From Sphingomonas arvum (GTDB taxonomy: Bacteria; Pseudomonadota; Alphaproteobacteria; Sphingomonadales; Sphingomonadaceae), in assembly GCF_026013565.1 (NCBI RefSeq), contig NZ_JAPDOB010000001.1:1142178-1206177 (forward strand): a DNA stretch of 64,000 nt, read 5' to 3'. Each line of letters opens with the position of its first letter. Position 1 is the stretch's first letter. The position numbers and the translations under genes were made by a program. This document shows, in pieces, positions 55,502 to 63,919 of the stretch. The notes beneath the pieces were generated by a model that had not been told where the DNA came from, searched no databases, and was given only the letters and a program-made list of their open reading frames with translations.

Positions 55502-57727
55502 TCAGCTGAACCGGTTGCTTCTTGGAAAGCCGAGCGGCGCCATGCGGCCACTCGCTCCCCTGATCCCCTTCCATGCAGTCAGGTCGGCCTCCGTCCGCAC
55601 CCGTCCGGTCTCGCCGCCCATGCTCCAGCTCAGCCCGTCGGCGAAGCGGATCGGCTTGAGGTCTGCCAGCCCACCCTGACGATAGCGCTGCAACTGCACG
55701 CCGGCGCCACGGCCCATCTCGGGTAACTCGGCGAGATTGAAGACCAGCAGCTTGCGGTTCTCACCGACAACCGCGACCGCGTCCGCTTCCTCCGGAACGA
55801 TGCGCAGGGTCGCCAGCTTCGCATCCGCGCGCAGGTTCATCAGCTGCTTGCCCTTGCGGGTTTCCGCCAGCACTGCTTCGCCGCTGGTGACAAACCCGCG
55901 GCCGTCCGTGGACGCCGCCAGCAGCTTCATCGCCGGGCGTACCACGAACAGGTCGGCAATCTCGACGTCGGCGGGCAAGTCGATCGACAGCCGCACCGGC
56001 TCGCCGAACCCGCGCCCGCCCGGCAGCTTGTCGCCACCTAGTGTGTAGACCCGCCCATTCTCGCCGACGAGCAGCAGCTTGTCGGTGGTCTGGGCATGGA
56101 AGATGCGCGCCAACCCGTCACCCTCGCGGAACTTCAGCGTTTCGGCGTCGTCCAGCCCGACATGGCCCTTCATCGCCCGAATCCAGCCGCGCTGCGACAG
56201 GATCACGGTGATCGGCTCCTTCTCGATCATGCGCGACCAGTCGATCTCGGCACGGGTTGCGGGACCTTCCTCGATGCGAGTGCGGCGGTCATCACCGAAC
56301 TTGTCGCGAACGGTACTCAGATCCTTCTTTAGTCGGGTACGCTGGCGCGCCGGGCTCTCGATCAGCTTGACGAGCTCTTCTCGCTCTTTCGCCAGCGCGG
56401 TCCGCTCGCGGCTGATCTCCATTTCCTCCAGCTTGCGCAGCGAGCGCAGCCGCATGTTGAGGATTGCCTCGGCCTGCCGGTCAGTTAGGCTGAACTCGGC
56501 AATCATCACGGCCTTGGGTTCGTCCTCCGTGCGGATGATCTCGATGACGCGGTCGAGGTTCAGGAAGGCGATCAGGAACCCGTCCAGCAGCTCCAGCCGG
56601 TCGTCGATCTTCGCCACCCGCGTCCGCGAACGGTTCAGCATGACATCGATCTGGAACGCCAACCAGGCGGTCAGGCACTGCTTCAGGCTCATCACGCCGG
56701 GCGTGCGATTGGCGTCCAGCACGTTGAGGTTGAGCGGGAAACGAAGCTCCAGGTCTGTCAGCCGATAGAGGCTTTCCAGCAGCAGCTCAGGCTCGACCGT
56801 GCGGCTGCGCGGCTCCAGTACGATGCGGATGTCCTCGGCGCTCTCGTCCCGGACATCGGCAAGGATCGGCAGCTTCTTGTTAGCGATCAGGTCGGCGATC
56901 TGCTCGATCAACTTGCCTTTTTGAACGCCATAAGGGACCTCGCTCACCAGCAAGTGCCAGCCGCCGCCCTTTTCCTTCTCCTGGGTAACGGTGGCGCGCA
57001 GGCGAAAGCTGCCGCGGCCCGTCTCGTAAGCGTGGGTGATCGCCTGCCGACTATCGACCACCACGCCGCCCGTTGGAAAATCAGGACCGGACACGAAATC
57101 CATCAAGTCGCGCGTCTCGGCGTGCGGGTTGTCGATCAGGTGGGTGGCGGCGTCGATCAGCTCCGCGACGTTGTGCGGCGGAATACTGGTCGCCATGCCG
57201 ACCGCGATACCGCTTGCGCCATTCGCTAGCAGGTTGGGGAACAAGCCGGGGAAGACCTCTGGCTCTTCTTCCTCGCCATTGTACGTCGGACGGAACTCGA
57301 CCGTACCTTCGTCGAGGCCGGCCATGAGCTGCATGGCAATCGGAGTCAGCTTCGCTTCGGTGTACCGGTAGGCCGCGGCGTTATCGCCGTCGATGTTGCC
57401 GAAATTGCCCTGGCCGTCGACCAGCGGGTAGCGGAGGGCGAAGCTCTGCGCGAGGCGGACCATCGCGTCGTAGACCGACGCATCGCCATGCGGGTGGTAC
57501 TTGCCGATGACATCGCCGACCACGCGCGCCGACTTCTTGTAGGCGCCGGCGGGGTCCAGCCGCAGCAGCCGCATCGCCCACAGCAGGCGGCGGTGTACCG
57601 GCTTCAGTCCGTCGCGGACGTCCGGCAATGACCGGGCCGTGATCGTCGACAACGCGTAAACGAGGTAGCGCTCCGACAAGGCGGCCTCGAACGGCGTGTC
57701 GATGGTCGAAGAGGAGTCCGGTTCCAT
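55502..57727 (-). CDS. parC: DNA topoisomerase IV subunit A
   Basis: Type IIA topoisomerase subunit that cuts and rejoins DNA, separating daughter chromosomes. The 741 residues show the winged-helix region YALSTITARSLPDVRDGLKP, YHPHGDASVYDAMVRLAQ, and the catalytic Tyr in AAAYRYTEAKLTP. The C-terminal third has beta-pinwheel type blades (for example NGRVYTLGGDKLPGGRG). The length and lack of a full GyrA-box favour ParC over GyrA. parE is not in the window. Confidence 0.94.
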   Translation of the reverse strand: MEPDSSSTIDTPFEAALSERYLVYALSTITARSLPDVRDGLKPVHRRLLWAMRLLRLDPAGAYKKSARVVGDVIGKYHPHGDASVYDAMVRLAQSFALRYPLVDGQGNFGNIDGDNAAAYRYTEAKLTPIAMQLMAGLDEGTVEFRPTYNGEEEEPEVFPGLFPNLLANGASGIAVGMATSIPPHNVAELIDAATHLIDNPHAETRDLMDFVSGPDFPTGGVVVDSRQAITHAYETGRGSFRLRATVTQEKEKGGGWHLLVSEVPYGVQKGKLIEQIADLIANKKLPILADVRDESAEDIRIVLEPRSRTVEPELLLESLYRLTDLELRFPLNLNVLDANRTPGVMSLKQCLTAWLAFQIDVMLNRSRTRVAKIDDRLELLDGFLIAFLNLDRVIEIIRTEDEPKAVMIAEFSLTDRQAEAILNMRLRSLRKLEEMEISRERTALAKEREELVKLIESPARQRTRLKKDLSTVRDKFGDDRRTRIEEGPATRAEIDWSRMIEKEPITVILSQRGWIRAMKGHVGLDDAETLKFREGDGLARIFHAQTTDKLLLVGENGRVYTLGGDKLPGGRGFGEPVRLSIDLPADVEIADLFVVRPAMKLLAASTDGRGFVTSGEAVLAETRKGKQLMNLRADAKLATLRIVPEEADAVAVVGENRKLLVFNLAELPEMGRGAGVQLQRYRQGGLADLKPIRFADGLSWSMGGETGRVRTEADLTAWKGIRGASGRMAPLGFPRSNRFS

Positions 57728-57780
57728 TGGCCCGGCTTAGCAAGCGGGCCGGAAGGGCGGAAGGGACTAGGAGGTGAACT

Positions 57781-57855
57781 TGGCTCCCCGAGTTGGATTC
57801 GAACCAACGACCAAGTGATTAACAGTCACCTACTCTACCGCTGAGCTATCGGGGA
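57781..57855 (-). tRNA. tRNA-Asn (GTT)
   Basis: A 75-nt tRNA on the minus strand with acceptor stem TCCCCGA/TCGGGGA, anticodon GTT in loop CTGTTAA, T-arm GTTGGTTCGAATCCAAC and encoded CCA. Confidence 0.97.
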
Positions 57856-57911
57856 GCAGTCCGTTCGGACGCCGGCGCCTATGACTTAGCGCCAATCCTT
57901 TGGCAAGCCCC

Positions 57912-58730
57912 TCATGAGGCGAACTGTTCCATCGCGATCCGTTCGTCCAACGCATGCTCGGGATCGAACAAGAGCGTGAGCTGGCGTCCGCGATCGAGCC
58001 GGACCTCCACCTCGGCAACGTCGCGGACCTCGAACTGGTCCGCGACGGCGGCGACCAGCCGGTCGGTCGGCGAATGGATGCGGAAGCAGACCCGCGTGTC
58101 GTCCGGCAGGATCGCGCCGGACCAGCGGCGCGGGCGGAAGGGCGCGATCGGAGTCAATGCCAGCATCCGGGCCGACAGGGGCAGGATCGGACCACGGGCC
58201 GACAGGTTGTAGGCAGTGGAGCCCGCCGGCGTGGAGACCAGTACCCCGTCCCCGACCAGCTCCGGCAGAGCCACACGACCGTTCACCAGCACCTCCATCT
58301 TGGCGGCCTGGCGGGTCTCACGGAGCAGGGAGACCTCGTTGATGGCCGCGTGCGTCCATTCGTCGCCATGGATGGTGCGGGCGATCATGGTCAGCGGCGC
58401 GACGCTGATCATCTTGGCGTTCCCGATCCGGTCGGCGAGCCGGTCCAGGCGCCATTCGTTCATAAGGAAGCCGACCGTGCCGCGGTTCATCCCGAACACC
58501 GGGCGGAACTCCCCGCCATCCAGCATCTGGTGCAGCACGTGGAGCATGAAGCCGTCCCCGCCCAAGGCCACCAGCACCCTCGCATCGCGTTCTTCGGCCC
58601 AGCTGTATCGCCGGCGGAGCATGGCCGCGGCCGCCTGCGCCGCCTCGTTGTGACTGGCGACCAAGGCGATACCCCGAGCGGCAAGGTCGCGCTCGGCCGC
58701 GTGGCTGCTGGACAGCAGTTCGGCGCTCAA
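57912..58730 (-). CDS. nadK: NAD kinase
   Basis: Phosphorylates NAD to NADP. The 272 residues show the family signature VALGGDGFMLHVLHQ (GGDG), MNRGTVGFLMNEW, INEVSLLRETRQ and DGVLVSTPAGSTAYNLSARGP. The TTG at 58730 is chosen because AAGGAG lies six bases upstream; the frame stays open 109 codons further without homology. It lies near tRNA-Asn on the same strand and is divergent from the EAL gene. Confidence 0.94.
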   Translation of the reverse strand: MSAELLSSSHAAERDLAARGIALVASHNEAAQAAAAMLRRRYSWAEERDARVLVALGGDGFMLHVLHQMLDGGEFRPVFGMNRGTVGFLMNEWRLDRLADRIGNAKMISVAPLTMIARTIHGDEWTHAAINEVSLLRETRQAAKMEVLVNGRVALPELVGDGVLVSTPAGSTAYNLSARGPILPLSARMLALTPIAPFRPRRWSGAILPDDTRVCFRIHSPTDRLVAAVADQFEVRDVAEVEVRLDRGRQLTLLFDPEHALDERIAMEQFAS

Positions 58731-58855
58731 CCTCGTCTCCTTCCTGTCGCTGGCGGCGCAGCATAGGGAGGGAAGGGGACCCGCGCCACCGTCCCGTTGT
58801 GGCACGCCCTCGACAGGGCCGATGCCATCACAAGCCACGTGACCTACAACGCGGC

Positions 58856-59710
58856 ATGGTTGCGTCCTGCACTTTCCCCCGGCGCGGCAAGCGGTCGTCC
58901 GATCGTCTTGCCGCGCCACTTCCACCGCTTCCCGACAAGGCGTTGGAGGAAGCCATGGCGGGTGACGACCTGGGCCTTCACTTCCAACCGCAATTCGATG
59001 TGCGAAGTGGCGCGGTGATCGGCGTCGAGGCTCTCGCCAGGTGGCCTGGGGTGGCATCCCCGGAAGAGCTGTTCGCCCGCGCCGACTGCGCCAGTCTGTC
59101 CGAACGGCTATCGCGCACCATGCAGCGCAAGGCCTTGCAGGCCGCGGGACGCTGGACGGGCGACCTGGCGAGCCTCAAACTGTCGGTAAACGTGCTTGCC
59201 GAGGATCTCGCCCGTCCTGGTTACGAGTGCTGGCTGCTGGACGAAATCACCGCGGCCAAAGTCGATCCGCAGCGGATCACCGCGGAGATCATTGAAAGCA
59301 GCCTTGTCGCCGACCCGATCGCCGCCGCGGGGCGGCTGGCGCGGCTGCGCGCTGCCGGAGTCCGCATTGCGGTGGACGATTTCGGCACCGGTTACGCCAG
59401 CCTTGCCTATCTCACCACCTTGCCGCTCGACCTCATCAAGATCGACCGGGCGCTAATCCGGGACGTGGTCGGCGGCACCCGCGACCGCATCGTGGTCCGG
59501 GCGCTGATTGCGATGGCCCGTGAATTGGGTCTCCAGGTGCTGGTGGAAGGGGTCGAGGACCCAGCCCAGTTGGCGCTCCTGCAGGATTGGGGTTGCGACT
59601 ACTACCAGGGCTTCCTTGGCGCCCAGGCGCTCGACGAGGAGGCGCTCGCCCGTTTCGTCAGCGCGGCGAGAAGCGGGCCGTCAGCGCCGCCAGCGAAGGA
59701 TCGTGCGTGA
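58856..59710 (+). CDS. EAL domain cyclic-di-GMP phosphodiesterase
   Basis: A 284-residue protein consisting almost only of an EAL domain. All catalytic residues are recognisable: GVEALARW (EAL), SVNV (Asn), AEIIES (Glu), VDDFGTGYASL (DDFG), IKIDRALI (Lys), VEGVED (Glu) and DYYQGF (Gln). No GGDEF, sensor or membrane domain is present, so it is likely a soluble, active enzyme that lowers c-di-GMP. The start is uncertain (ATG 58856 here, GTG 58799 also possible). Its last 53 bases overlap the convergent surE. Confidence 0.88.
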   Translation: MVASCTFPRRGKRSSDRLAAPLPPLPDKALEEAMAGDDLGLHFQPQFDVRSGAVIGVEALARWPGVASPEELFARADCASLSERLSRTMQRKALQAAGRWTGDLASLKLSVNVLAEDLARPGYECWLLDEITAAKVDPQRITAEIIESSLVADPIAAAGRLARLRAAGVRIAVDDFGTGYASLAYLTTLPLDLIKIDRALIRDVVGGTRDRIVVRALIAMARELGLQVLVEGVEDPAQLALLQDWGCDYYQGFLGAQALDEEALARFVSAARSGPSAPPAKDRA

Positions 59711-60428
59711 GGTCGAGGTGTAGCGGCGTGACCGACACGAAGCCGTCGGCCACGGCCTCAAGGTCGGTCTGGTGCCCGGGCGTCTCGACCATGGGTCCCA
59801 ATCCCAGCCAATAATAAGGAAAGCCGCGCGGGTCCGTCCGCTGGATGATCTTGGTGCGGCCATAGTCGCGGATGCCTTGGCGGCAGACGCGGACGCCCTG
59901 CACCTGCTCGGGCGGCAAGGCGGGGAAGTTGACGTTGACCAGCGTGCCGGCCGGCATCTCGGATTCCAGCAGGGGCCCAAGAACCTTTTCCGCCCACACC
60001 TCCGCCGCCGCGAAAGGTACGGTGTCGCCCATGCCCTCGCGGGCATAGGCCTGGCTGAGCGCGATCGACTTCACCCCGGCCAGCGCGCCTTCCATGGTGG
60101 CCGACACCGTCCCTGAGTACGTGACATCCTCGCCTAAGTTCGCACCCCTGTTGATGCCCGAAAGGATCACGTCCGGCCGCGCCTCCTCCATGACGTGGAA
60201 CAGCGCCATTAGCACCGAGTCGGTCGGCGTTCCCGCGACCGCAAACCTCTTCTCGCCCAGCCGGCGCAGCCGGATGGGGCGGGTCAGCGTCAGCGAGTGA
60301 CCAGTCCCCGACTGTTCCTCGAGCGGTGCTACCACCCAGATGTCGTCGGAGAACCGGCGCGCGACCTCTTCCAGCAGCCTAAGGCCGCTGGCGTTCACGC
60401 CGTCGTCGTTGGTGAGAAGAATCCGCAT
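59658..60428 (-). CDS. surE: 5'/3'-nucleotidase SurE
   Basis: Metal-dependent nucleotidase acting on stress-related nucleotides and polyphosphate. The 256 residues begin MRILLTNDDGVNASGL (Asp pair), then EEQSGTGHSLTL, GTPTDSVLMAL and SGINRGANLGEDVTYSGTVS. The ATG at 60428 starts the conserved domain; 18 further upstream codons are not conserved. It is separated from the usual pcm partner. Overlaps EAL gene 3' end by 53 bp. Confidence 0.95.
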   Translation of the reverse strand: MRILLTNDDGVNASGLRLLEEVARRFSDDIWVVAPLEEQSGTGHSLTLTRPIRLRRLGEKRFAVAGTPTDSVLMALFHVMEEARPDVILSGINRGANLGEDVTYSGTVSATMEGALAGVKSIALSQAYAREGMGDTVPFAAAEVWAEKVLGPLLESEMPAGTLVNVNFPALPPEQVQGVRVCRQGIRDYGRTKIIQRTDPRGFPYYWLGLGPMVETPGHQTDLEAVADGFVSVTPLHLDLTHDPSLAALTARFSPR

Positions 60429-60714
60429 GAACGGGCCATGGCGGAGCGGACCCGACCCGGCAAGTGTCCCAACTTGCGCCATTTTAGCAACAAGAACGAC
60501 GTTTTACATCTTTCTGCTTTGATATGGTGCTTGTTCGGAACTTTAACCGAAAGTATAGGCGCCGGTGGGGAATGGCCGACTTGCCCGGGTCCTAAGTCCC
60601 GGAAAAGTCTAGTGTTCGCTTCCGGCTGTCCGGTGGCCCGGATAGCGGTAGCGCCGTGCTTGTGAAGCCTCGTGGCGGCGATTGTGCCTGCGCACGGGCC
60701 TAAGGGAGGGGACT

Positions 60715-61179
60715 ATGGCCACGGCTCTGGTCGAGATCTACGGGGATCAGCCCACTTCGTTCGACAGCGTAATCCTGCCGCCCGGCTACAAGCCGAGCGA
60801 AGACGAAGAATTCATGTGCGCGGCGCACAAGGCCTACTTCCTGCGCAAGCTGCTCGATTGGAAGGAAGCAATCGTCGAAGAGAGCCGGGCCACCATGGCC
60901 CAGCTCCAGGTCGACTCGCTTCGTGAGCCGGACCTCGCCGATCGAGCCTCGAGCGAGACCGACTGGGGCATCGAGCTTCGCACCCGCGACCGCCAGCGCA
61001 AGCTGATTGCTAAAATCGACGCCGCTATCCGCCGGCTCTACGCCGACGAATATGGCTACTGCGAAGTAAGCGGCGAACCGATCAGCCTGGGCCGGCTGGA
61101 GGCGCGTCCGATCGCCACCATGACTTTGGAGGCGCAGGAGCGGCACGAGCGCATCGAAAAGGTCAGCCGCGAGGACTGA
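60715..61179 (+). CDS. dksA: RNA polymerase-binding factor DksA, Cys-poor type
   Basis: Secondary-channel regulator that works with ppGpp. The 154 residues have the coiled-coil (about 35-110) with the acidic tip around PDLADRASSETD and the C-terminal zinc-finger-like region YGYCEVSGEPISLGRLEARP. Compared with E. coli DksA only Cys116 remains; the other three ligand positions are Ser119, Thr137 and Ala140. This is the non-zinc variant known from some alphaproteobacteria. GGGAGG precedes the ATG. A 286-bp non-coding stretch (60429-60714) precedes it, in which I see no ORF or structured RNA. Confidence 0.93.
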   Translation: MATALVEIYGDQPTSFDSVILPPGYKPSEDEEFMCAAHKAYFLRKLLDWKEAIVEESRATMAQLQVDSLREPDLADRASSETDWGIELRTRDRQRKLIAKIDAAIRRLYADEYGYCEVSGEPISLGRLEARPIATMTLEAQERHERIEKVSRED

Positions 61180-61185
61180 CCAGTT

Positions 61186-61215
61186 CGCCCCTCCCGTCCG
61201 TGGACAGGAGGGGCG
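61186..61215. terminator. Strong hairpin between convergent dksA and DUF465 genes
   Basis: CGCCCCTCC/GGAGGGGCG outer stem plus inner GTCC/GGAC, 13 base pairs in 30 nt, placed six bases after the dksA stop and nine bases before the DUF465 stop on the other strand. Poly-U is poor on both sides, but the position suggests a shared terminator. Confidence 0.6.
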
Positions 61216-61224
61216 GCGCAAATT

Positions 61225-61401
61225 CTAATGGACGAGACTGATGTTCAGCATTTCGTCCTTCAGGCGAAGCTTCTCTTTTTTCAGCCGGTGAAGAAGCACG
61301 GCGTCGGGGTAGCGTCGCTGCTCTTCCGCGTCGATCTGCGACTGGAGAGCGGCATGTTTGGATGCGAGGGCGTCGACGTGTGCTTTTTCCATCTGTGTCA
61401 T
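61225..61401 (-). CDS. YdcH/DUF465 family protein (copy 1)
   Basis: A 58-residue helical hairpin protein: HVDALASKHAALQSQIDAEE, a turn, then LLHRLKKEKLRLKDEMLNI. This is the DUF465 pattern, with the conserved L-K-x-x-K-L-x-L-K-D-E segment. The ATG at 61401 fits the family length; the frame is open eight codons upstream. Divergent from a second copy starting at 61524. Function unknown. Confidence 0.85.
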   Translation of the reverse strand: MTQMEKAHVDALASKHAALQSQIDAEEQRRYPDAVLLHRLKKEKLRLKDEMLNISLVH

Positions 61402-61523
61402 TCCCTTCGTCGGTAGCGACCACATCAGAAAACCATAGAACCGTGGCTTTGTCTCGCAGCAAACGATCCGTTGGTCGCGGCGCGGCTCTCGTTCCGCCGT
61501 TTTGCTTGCGCTAGGGGAAGGGC

Positions 61524-61721
61524 GTGAACGACGACCTTCCGCTGGCCCGCCTGGCCCAACTCCGCGCCGAGCACCGTGTGCTTGACGAGCGGCTCTCCAA
61601 GCTCAGGGCTGAGCCGCTCGGCAATCAGCTGGAACTGGCGCGATTGAAGCGTACCAAGCTACGGCTGAAGGACGAGATCGCCTTTCTGGAGGACCAGGCG
61701 GTGCCCGACATCATCGCCTGA
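61524..61721 (+). CDS. YdcH/DUF465 family protein (copy 2)
   Basis: A 65-residue protein with the same fold: LARLAQLRAEHRVLDERL, then LARLKRTKLRLKDEIAFLED. The second helix is nearly identical in pattern to copy 1 at 61225 (LK-x-x-KLRLKDE). It starts with GTG (61524), with GGGGAAGGGC upstream. The divergent arrangement with copy 1 suggests an old duplication. Function unknown. Confidence 0.82.
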   Translation: MNDDLPLARLAQLRAEHRVLDERLSKLRAEPLGNQLELARLKRTKLRLKDEIAFLEDQAVPDIIA

Positions 61722-61808
61722 GCTGTGCCGGCGGCGACGCGCCAAACCTGACACATCGGGAGCATTGACCCGTTTTCACGGGGCTCGTTTGCTGTCAGAT
61801 ACGCACTC

Positions 61809-62306
61809 ATGTTCGATCCGTCTGATCAGTCCAGCGCGCGTGCCCGCATCACTCCGCGGCTGATCGAAAGCCTGTACACCGAGGCCATGCTGCTGGCCGA
61901 CGAGGCGCGGACCTATTTCGACCAGGAGGGCCGTGGCGAGCGGTCGGAACTGGATCCGTTCGTCCGCGTCGGCTTCGCTTGCGAATCGCTCAAAGTGACG
62001 ACTCGCATCATGCACATCGTTGCATGGCTGCTGACCCAACGGGCGGTGGAAAGCGGTGAGCTCCCGTCGGGGGTCGAGCGCCGGCCTGAGCGGCGGCTGG
62101 GCCACGCGGCCGAAAGCGACCACGCCGTGGTTCAGCAACTGCCCCCATCGGCCCAGCGACTCGTGAATGCGAGCGTAGACCTTTATGCGCGCGTCAGTCG
62201 GCTGGACGAGGACGGCTTCGACGAGGCACCCGTGCCGAGCCCAGCGCGGGCGCTGATGGGGCGGCTGGAGCGGGACCTTCGGCGCGGCAGCGGCGACTCG
62301 CAATAG
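61809..62306 (+). CDS. DUF1465 family protein
   Basis: A 165-residue soluble helical protein of the alphaproteobacterial DUF1465 family: LIESLYTEAMLLADEARTYF near the start, FACESLKVTTRIMHIVAWLL in the middle and the conserved LP...AQRLVNASVDLYARVSRLD segment. In Rhodobacterales relatives it is linked to cell-cycle regulation, but that is not shown here. Function unknown. Confidence 0.85.
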   Translation: MFDPSDQSSARARITPRLIESLYTEAMLLADEARTYFDQEGRGERSELDPFVRVGFACESLKVTTRIMHIVAWLLTQRAVESGELPSGVERRPERRLGHAAESDHAVVQQLPPSAQRLVNASVDLYARVSRLDEDGFDEAPVPSPARALMGRLERDLRRGSGDSQ

Positions 62307-62345
62307 GCGCTGGATTCCGCAGCGCCGGCGAGTAGGAGCGGGGCC

Positions 62346-63491
62346 ATGACCCCCTTCACTTTCTACCCTGGACCCCGGGTACTGAACGGCGCCGGGCGCA
62401 GCGGCGAGCTGGTCGACAAGCTGCCGTTCGGGCCAGTGCTATTCGTGACCGACGCCGACGTTCGGCGGTTCGGACTGCCCGACGACCTGCTGGCGGCTCT
62501 CGAGAGCAGCGGCCGGGCCGTCACCCTATTCGATGCCGTCGAAGCCGATCCGTCGAAGGCTACCCTCCTCGCCGCCGTGGAGCAGGGTCGGGTCGCCGGG
62601 GCCGCCAGCGTCGTCGGGTTCGGCGGTGGCAGTCCGATGGACGTGGCCAAGCTCGCGGCCTACCTGCTCGGCTCCGGCGACGAGCTGGACAGCATCTGGG
62701 GTGTCGGCCTGGTCAGGGGCATCCGCCTGCCGCTCGCCCTGGTTCCGACCACTGCCGGAACTGGCAGCGAGGCGACGCCGGTGGCGGTAATCACCGTGGA
62801 AGGCGCCGAGAAGCGCGGCGTCAACAGCCCCGCACTGATCGCGGACTGGGCGGTCCTTGATGCCGAGCTGACTGTCGGTAAACCGCGTGCGCTCACCGCC
62901 GCGACGGGGATCGATGCTATTGTCCATGCCGTGGAAGCATACACTTCGGCCAAGGCCAAGAACCCGTTGTCCGACATGTATGCGCGAGAGGCGTTGCGCC
63001 TGCTCGGCGCAAACCTGCTTGCCGCGTGCGAGCGGCCGCACGATCAGGACGCCCGCTCGGCGATGCTGCTGGGCGCCCACCTTGCGGGGCTCGCCTTTGC
63101 CAATGCGCCGGTGGCTGGGGTCCACGCGCTGGCTTACCCGCTCGGTGGCTTGCACCACTTGCCGCATGGCCTAAGCAACGCCCTGATGCTGCGCCATGTG
63201 CTGGCCTTCAACGCCGAAGCGGCGCGCGAACACTATGCCGAGCTAGCCGAGGTGCTGGAGCCCGATTGCGCGGGACAGAGCAATCAATCGAAAGCGGCGC
63301 TGCTGATCGAGCGATTGGATGAGCTGGTGACAGCCAGCGGCCTCCAGCCCCGCCTTCGCGATCACGGCATCGCATTCGAGCAGGCACCGCTGCTCGCGAG
63401 CGAGGCCATGAAGCAGCAGCGGCTGCTGGTGAACAATCCGGTTGAGATCCGCGAAGAGGACGCACGCCGGCTCTACGAGGCCGCCTGGTGA
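62346..63491 (+). CDS. Iron-containing alcohol dehydrogenase family protein
   Basis: A 381-residue type III dehydrogenase. The NAD-binding SVVGFGGGSPMDVAK and LVPTTAGTGSEATPVAV are present, with iron ligands in LIADWAVLDAEL (Asp), GIDAIVHAVEAY (His), ALAYPLGGLHHLPHGLSNA (two His). Substrate cannot be assigned: relatives include butanol, lactaldehyde and maleylacetate reductases. Overlaps the thioesterase gene by four bases (GTGA). Confidence 0.9.
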   Translation: MTPFTFYPGPRVLNGAGRSGELVDKLPFGPVLFVTDADVRRFGLPDDLLAALESSGRAVTLFDAVEADPSKATLLAAVEQGRVAGAASVVGFGGGSPMDVAKLAAYLLGSGDELDSIWGVGLVRGIRLPLALVPTTAGTGSEATPVAVITVEGAEKRGVNSPALIADWAVLDAELTVGKPRALTAATGIDAIVHAVEAYTSAKAKNPLSDMYAREALRLLGANLLAACERPHDQDARSAMLLGAHLAGLAFANAPVAGVHALAYPLGGLHHLPHGLSNALMLRHVLAFNAEAAREHYAELAEVLEPDCAGQSNQSKAALLIERLDELVTASGLQPRLRDHGIAFEQAPLLASEAMKQQRLLVNNPVEIREEDARRLYEAAW

Positions 63492-63919
63492 GCCGGCCAA
63501 CGGCCCCGATCCGAGCCGACTTCCGCCATTGGCAACGGTTCACGACGCGGTGGGCCGACAACGACGCCTACGGGCACGTCAACAACACGGTTTATTACCA
63601 GTGGTTCGATAGTGCGGTGAACGCCTGGCTCGTTGGTCAGGGGCTGCTCAACATCGTTGCCGGCGATCCCATTGCCTTGGTGGTGGAGACCCGCTGCAGC
63701 TACTTCGCCGGGCTCGAGTTCCCCGGCGACGTCGAGGTCGGCCTAGCCATTGCTGAGCTCGGTCGTTCGTCGGTGCGCTACCGCATCGGGGTGTTTGCTC
63801 CCGCCCACGATCACCCGGCCGCGGCCGGCGAGTTCGTCCATGTCGCCGTCGAACGGGCAGGGCGCCGTCCCACCCCCTGGCCAGAGGCCTGGCGCGCCGC
63901 CTTCGCCACTATCAGCTAG
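63488..63919 (+). CDS. Acyl-CoA thioesterase, hot-dog fold (4-hydroxybenzoyl-CoA thioesterase type)
   Basis: A 143-residue hot-dog protein with the catalytic-loop motif RWADNDAYGHVNNTVYYQWF (Asp and the HVNN element) and the later ETRCSYFAGLEFPGDVEVGL strand pair. It is translated from a GTG overlapping the dehydrogenase stop, so the pair is an operon, perhaps acting on the same alcohol/acyl substrate. Its stop lies two bases from the stop of the convergent partial gene. Confidence 0.9.
   Translation: MSRPTAPIRADFRHWQRFTTRWADNDAYGHVNNTVYYQWFDSAVNAWLVGQGLLNIVAGDPIALVVETRCSYFAGLEFPGDVEVGLAIAELGRSSVRYRIGVFAPAHDHPAAAGEFVHVAVERAGRRPTPWPEAWRAAFATIS

Noticed and set aside
60536-60560. GGAAC upstream of dksA as an EcfG promoter
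   Set aside because: At 16-17 bases downstream the sequence is GGCG/GCGC rather than CGTT.
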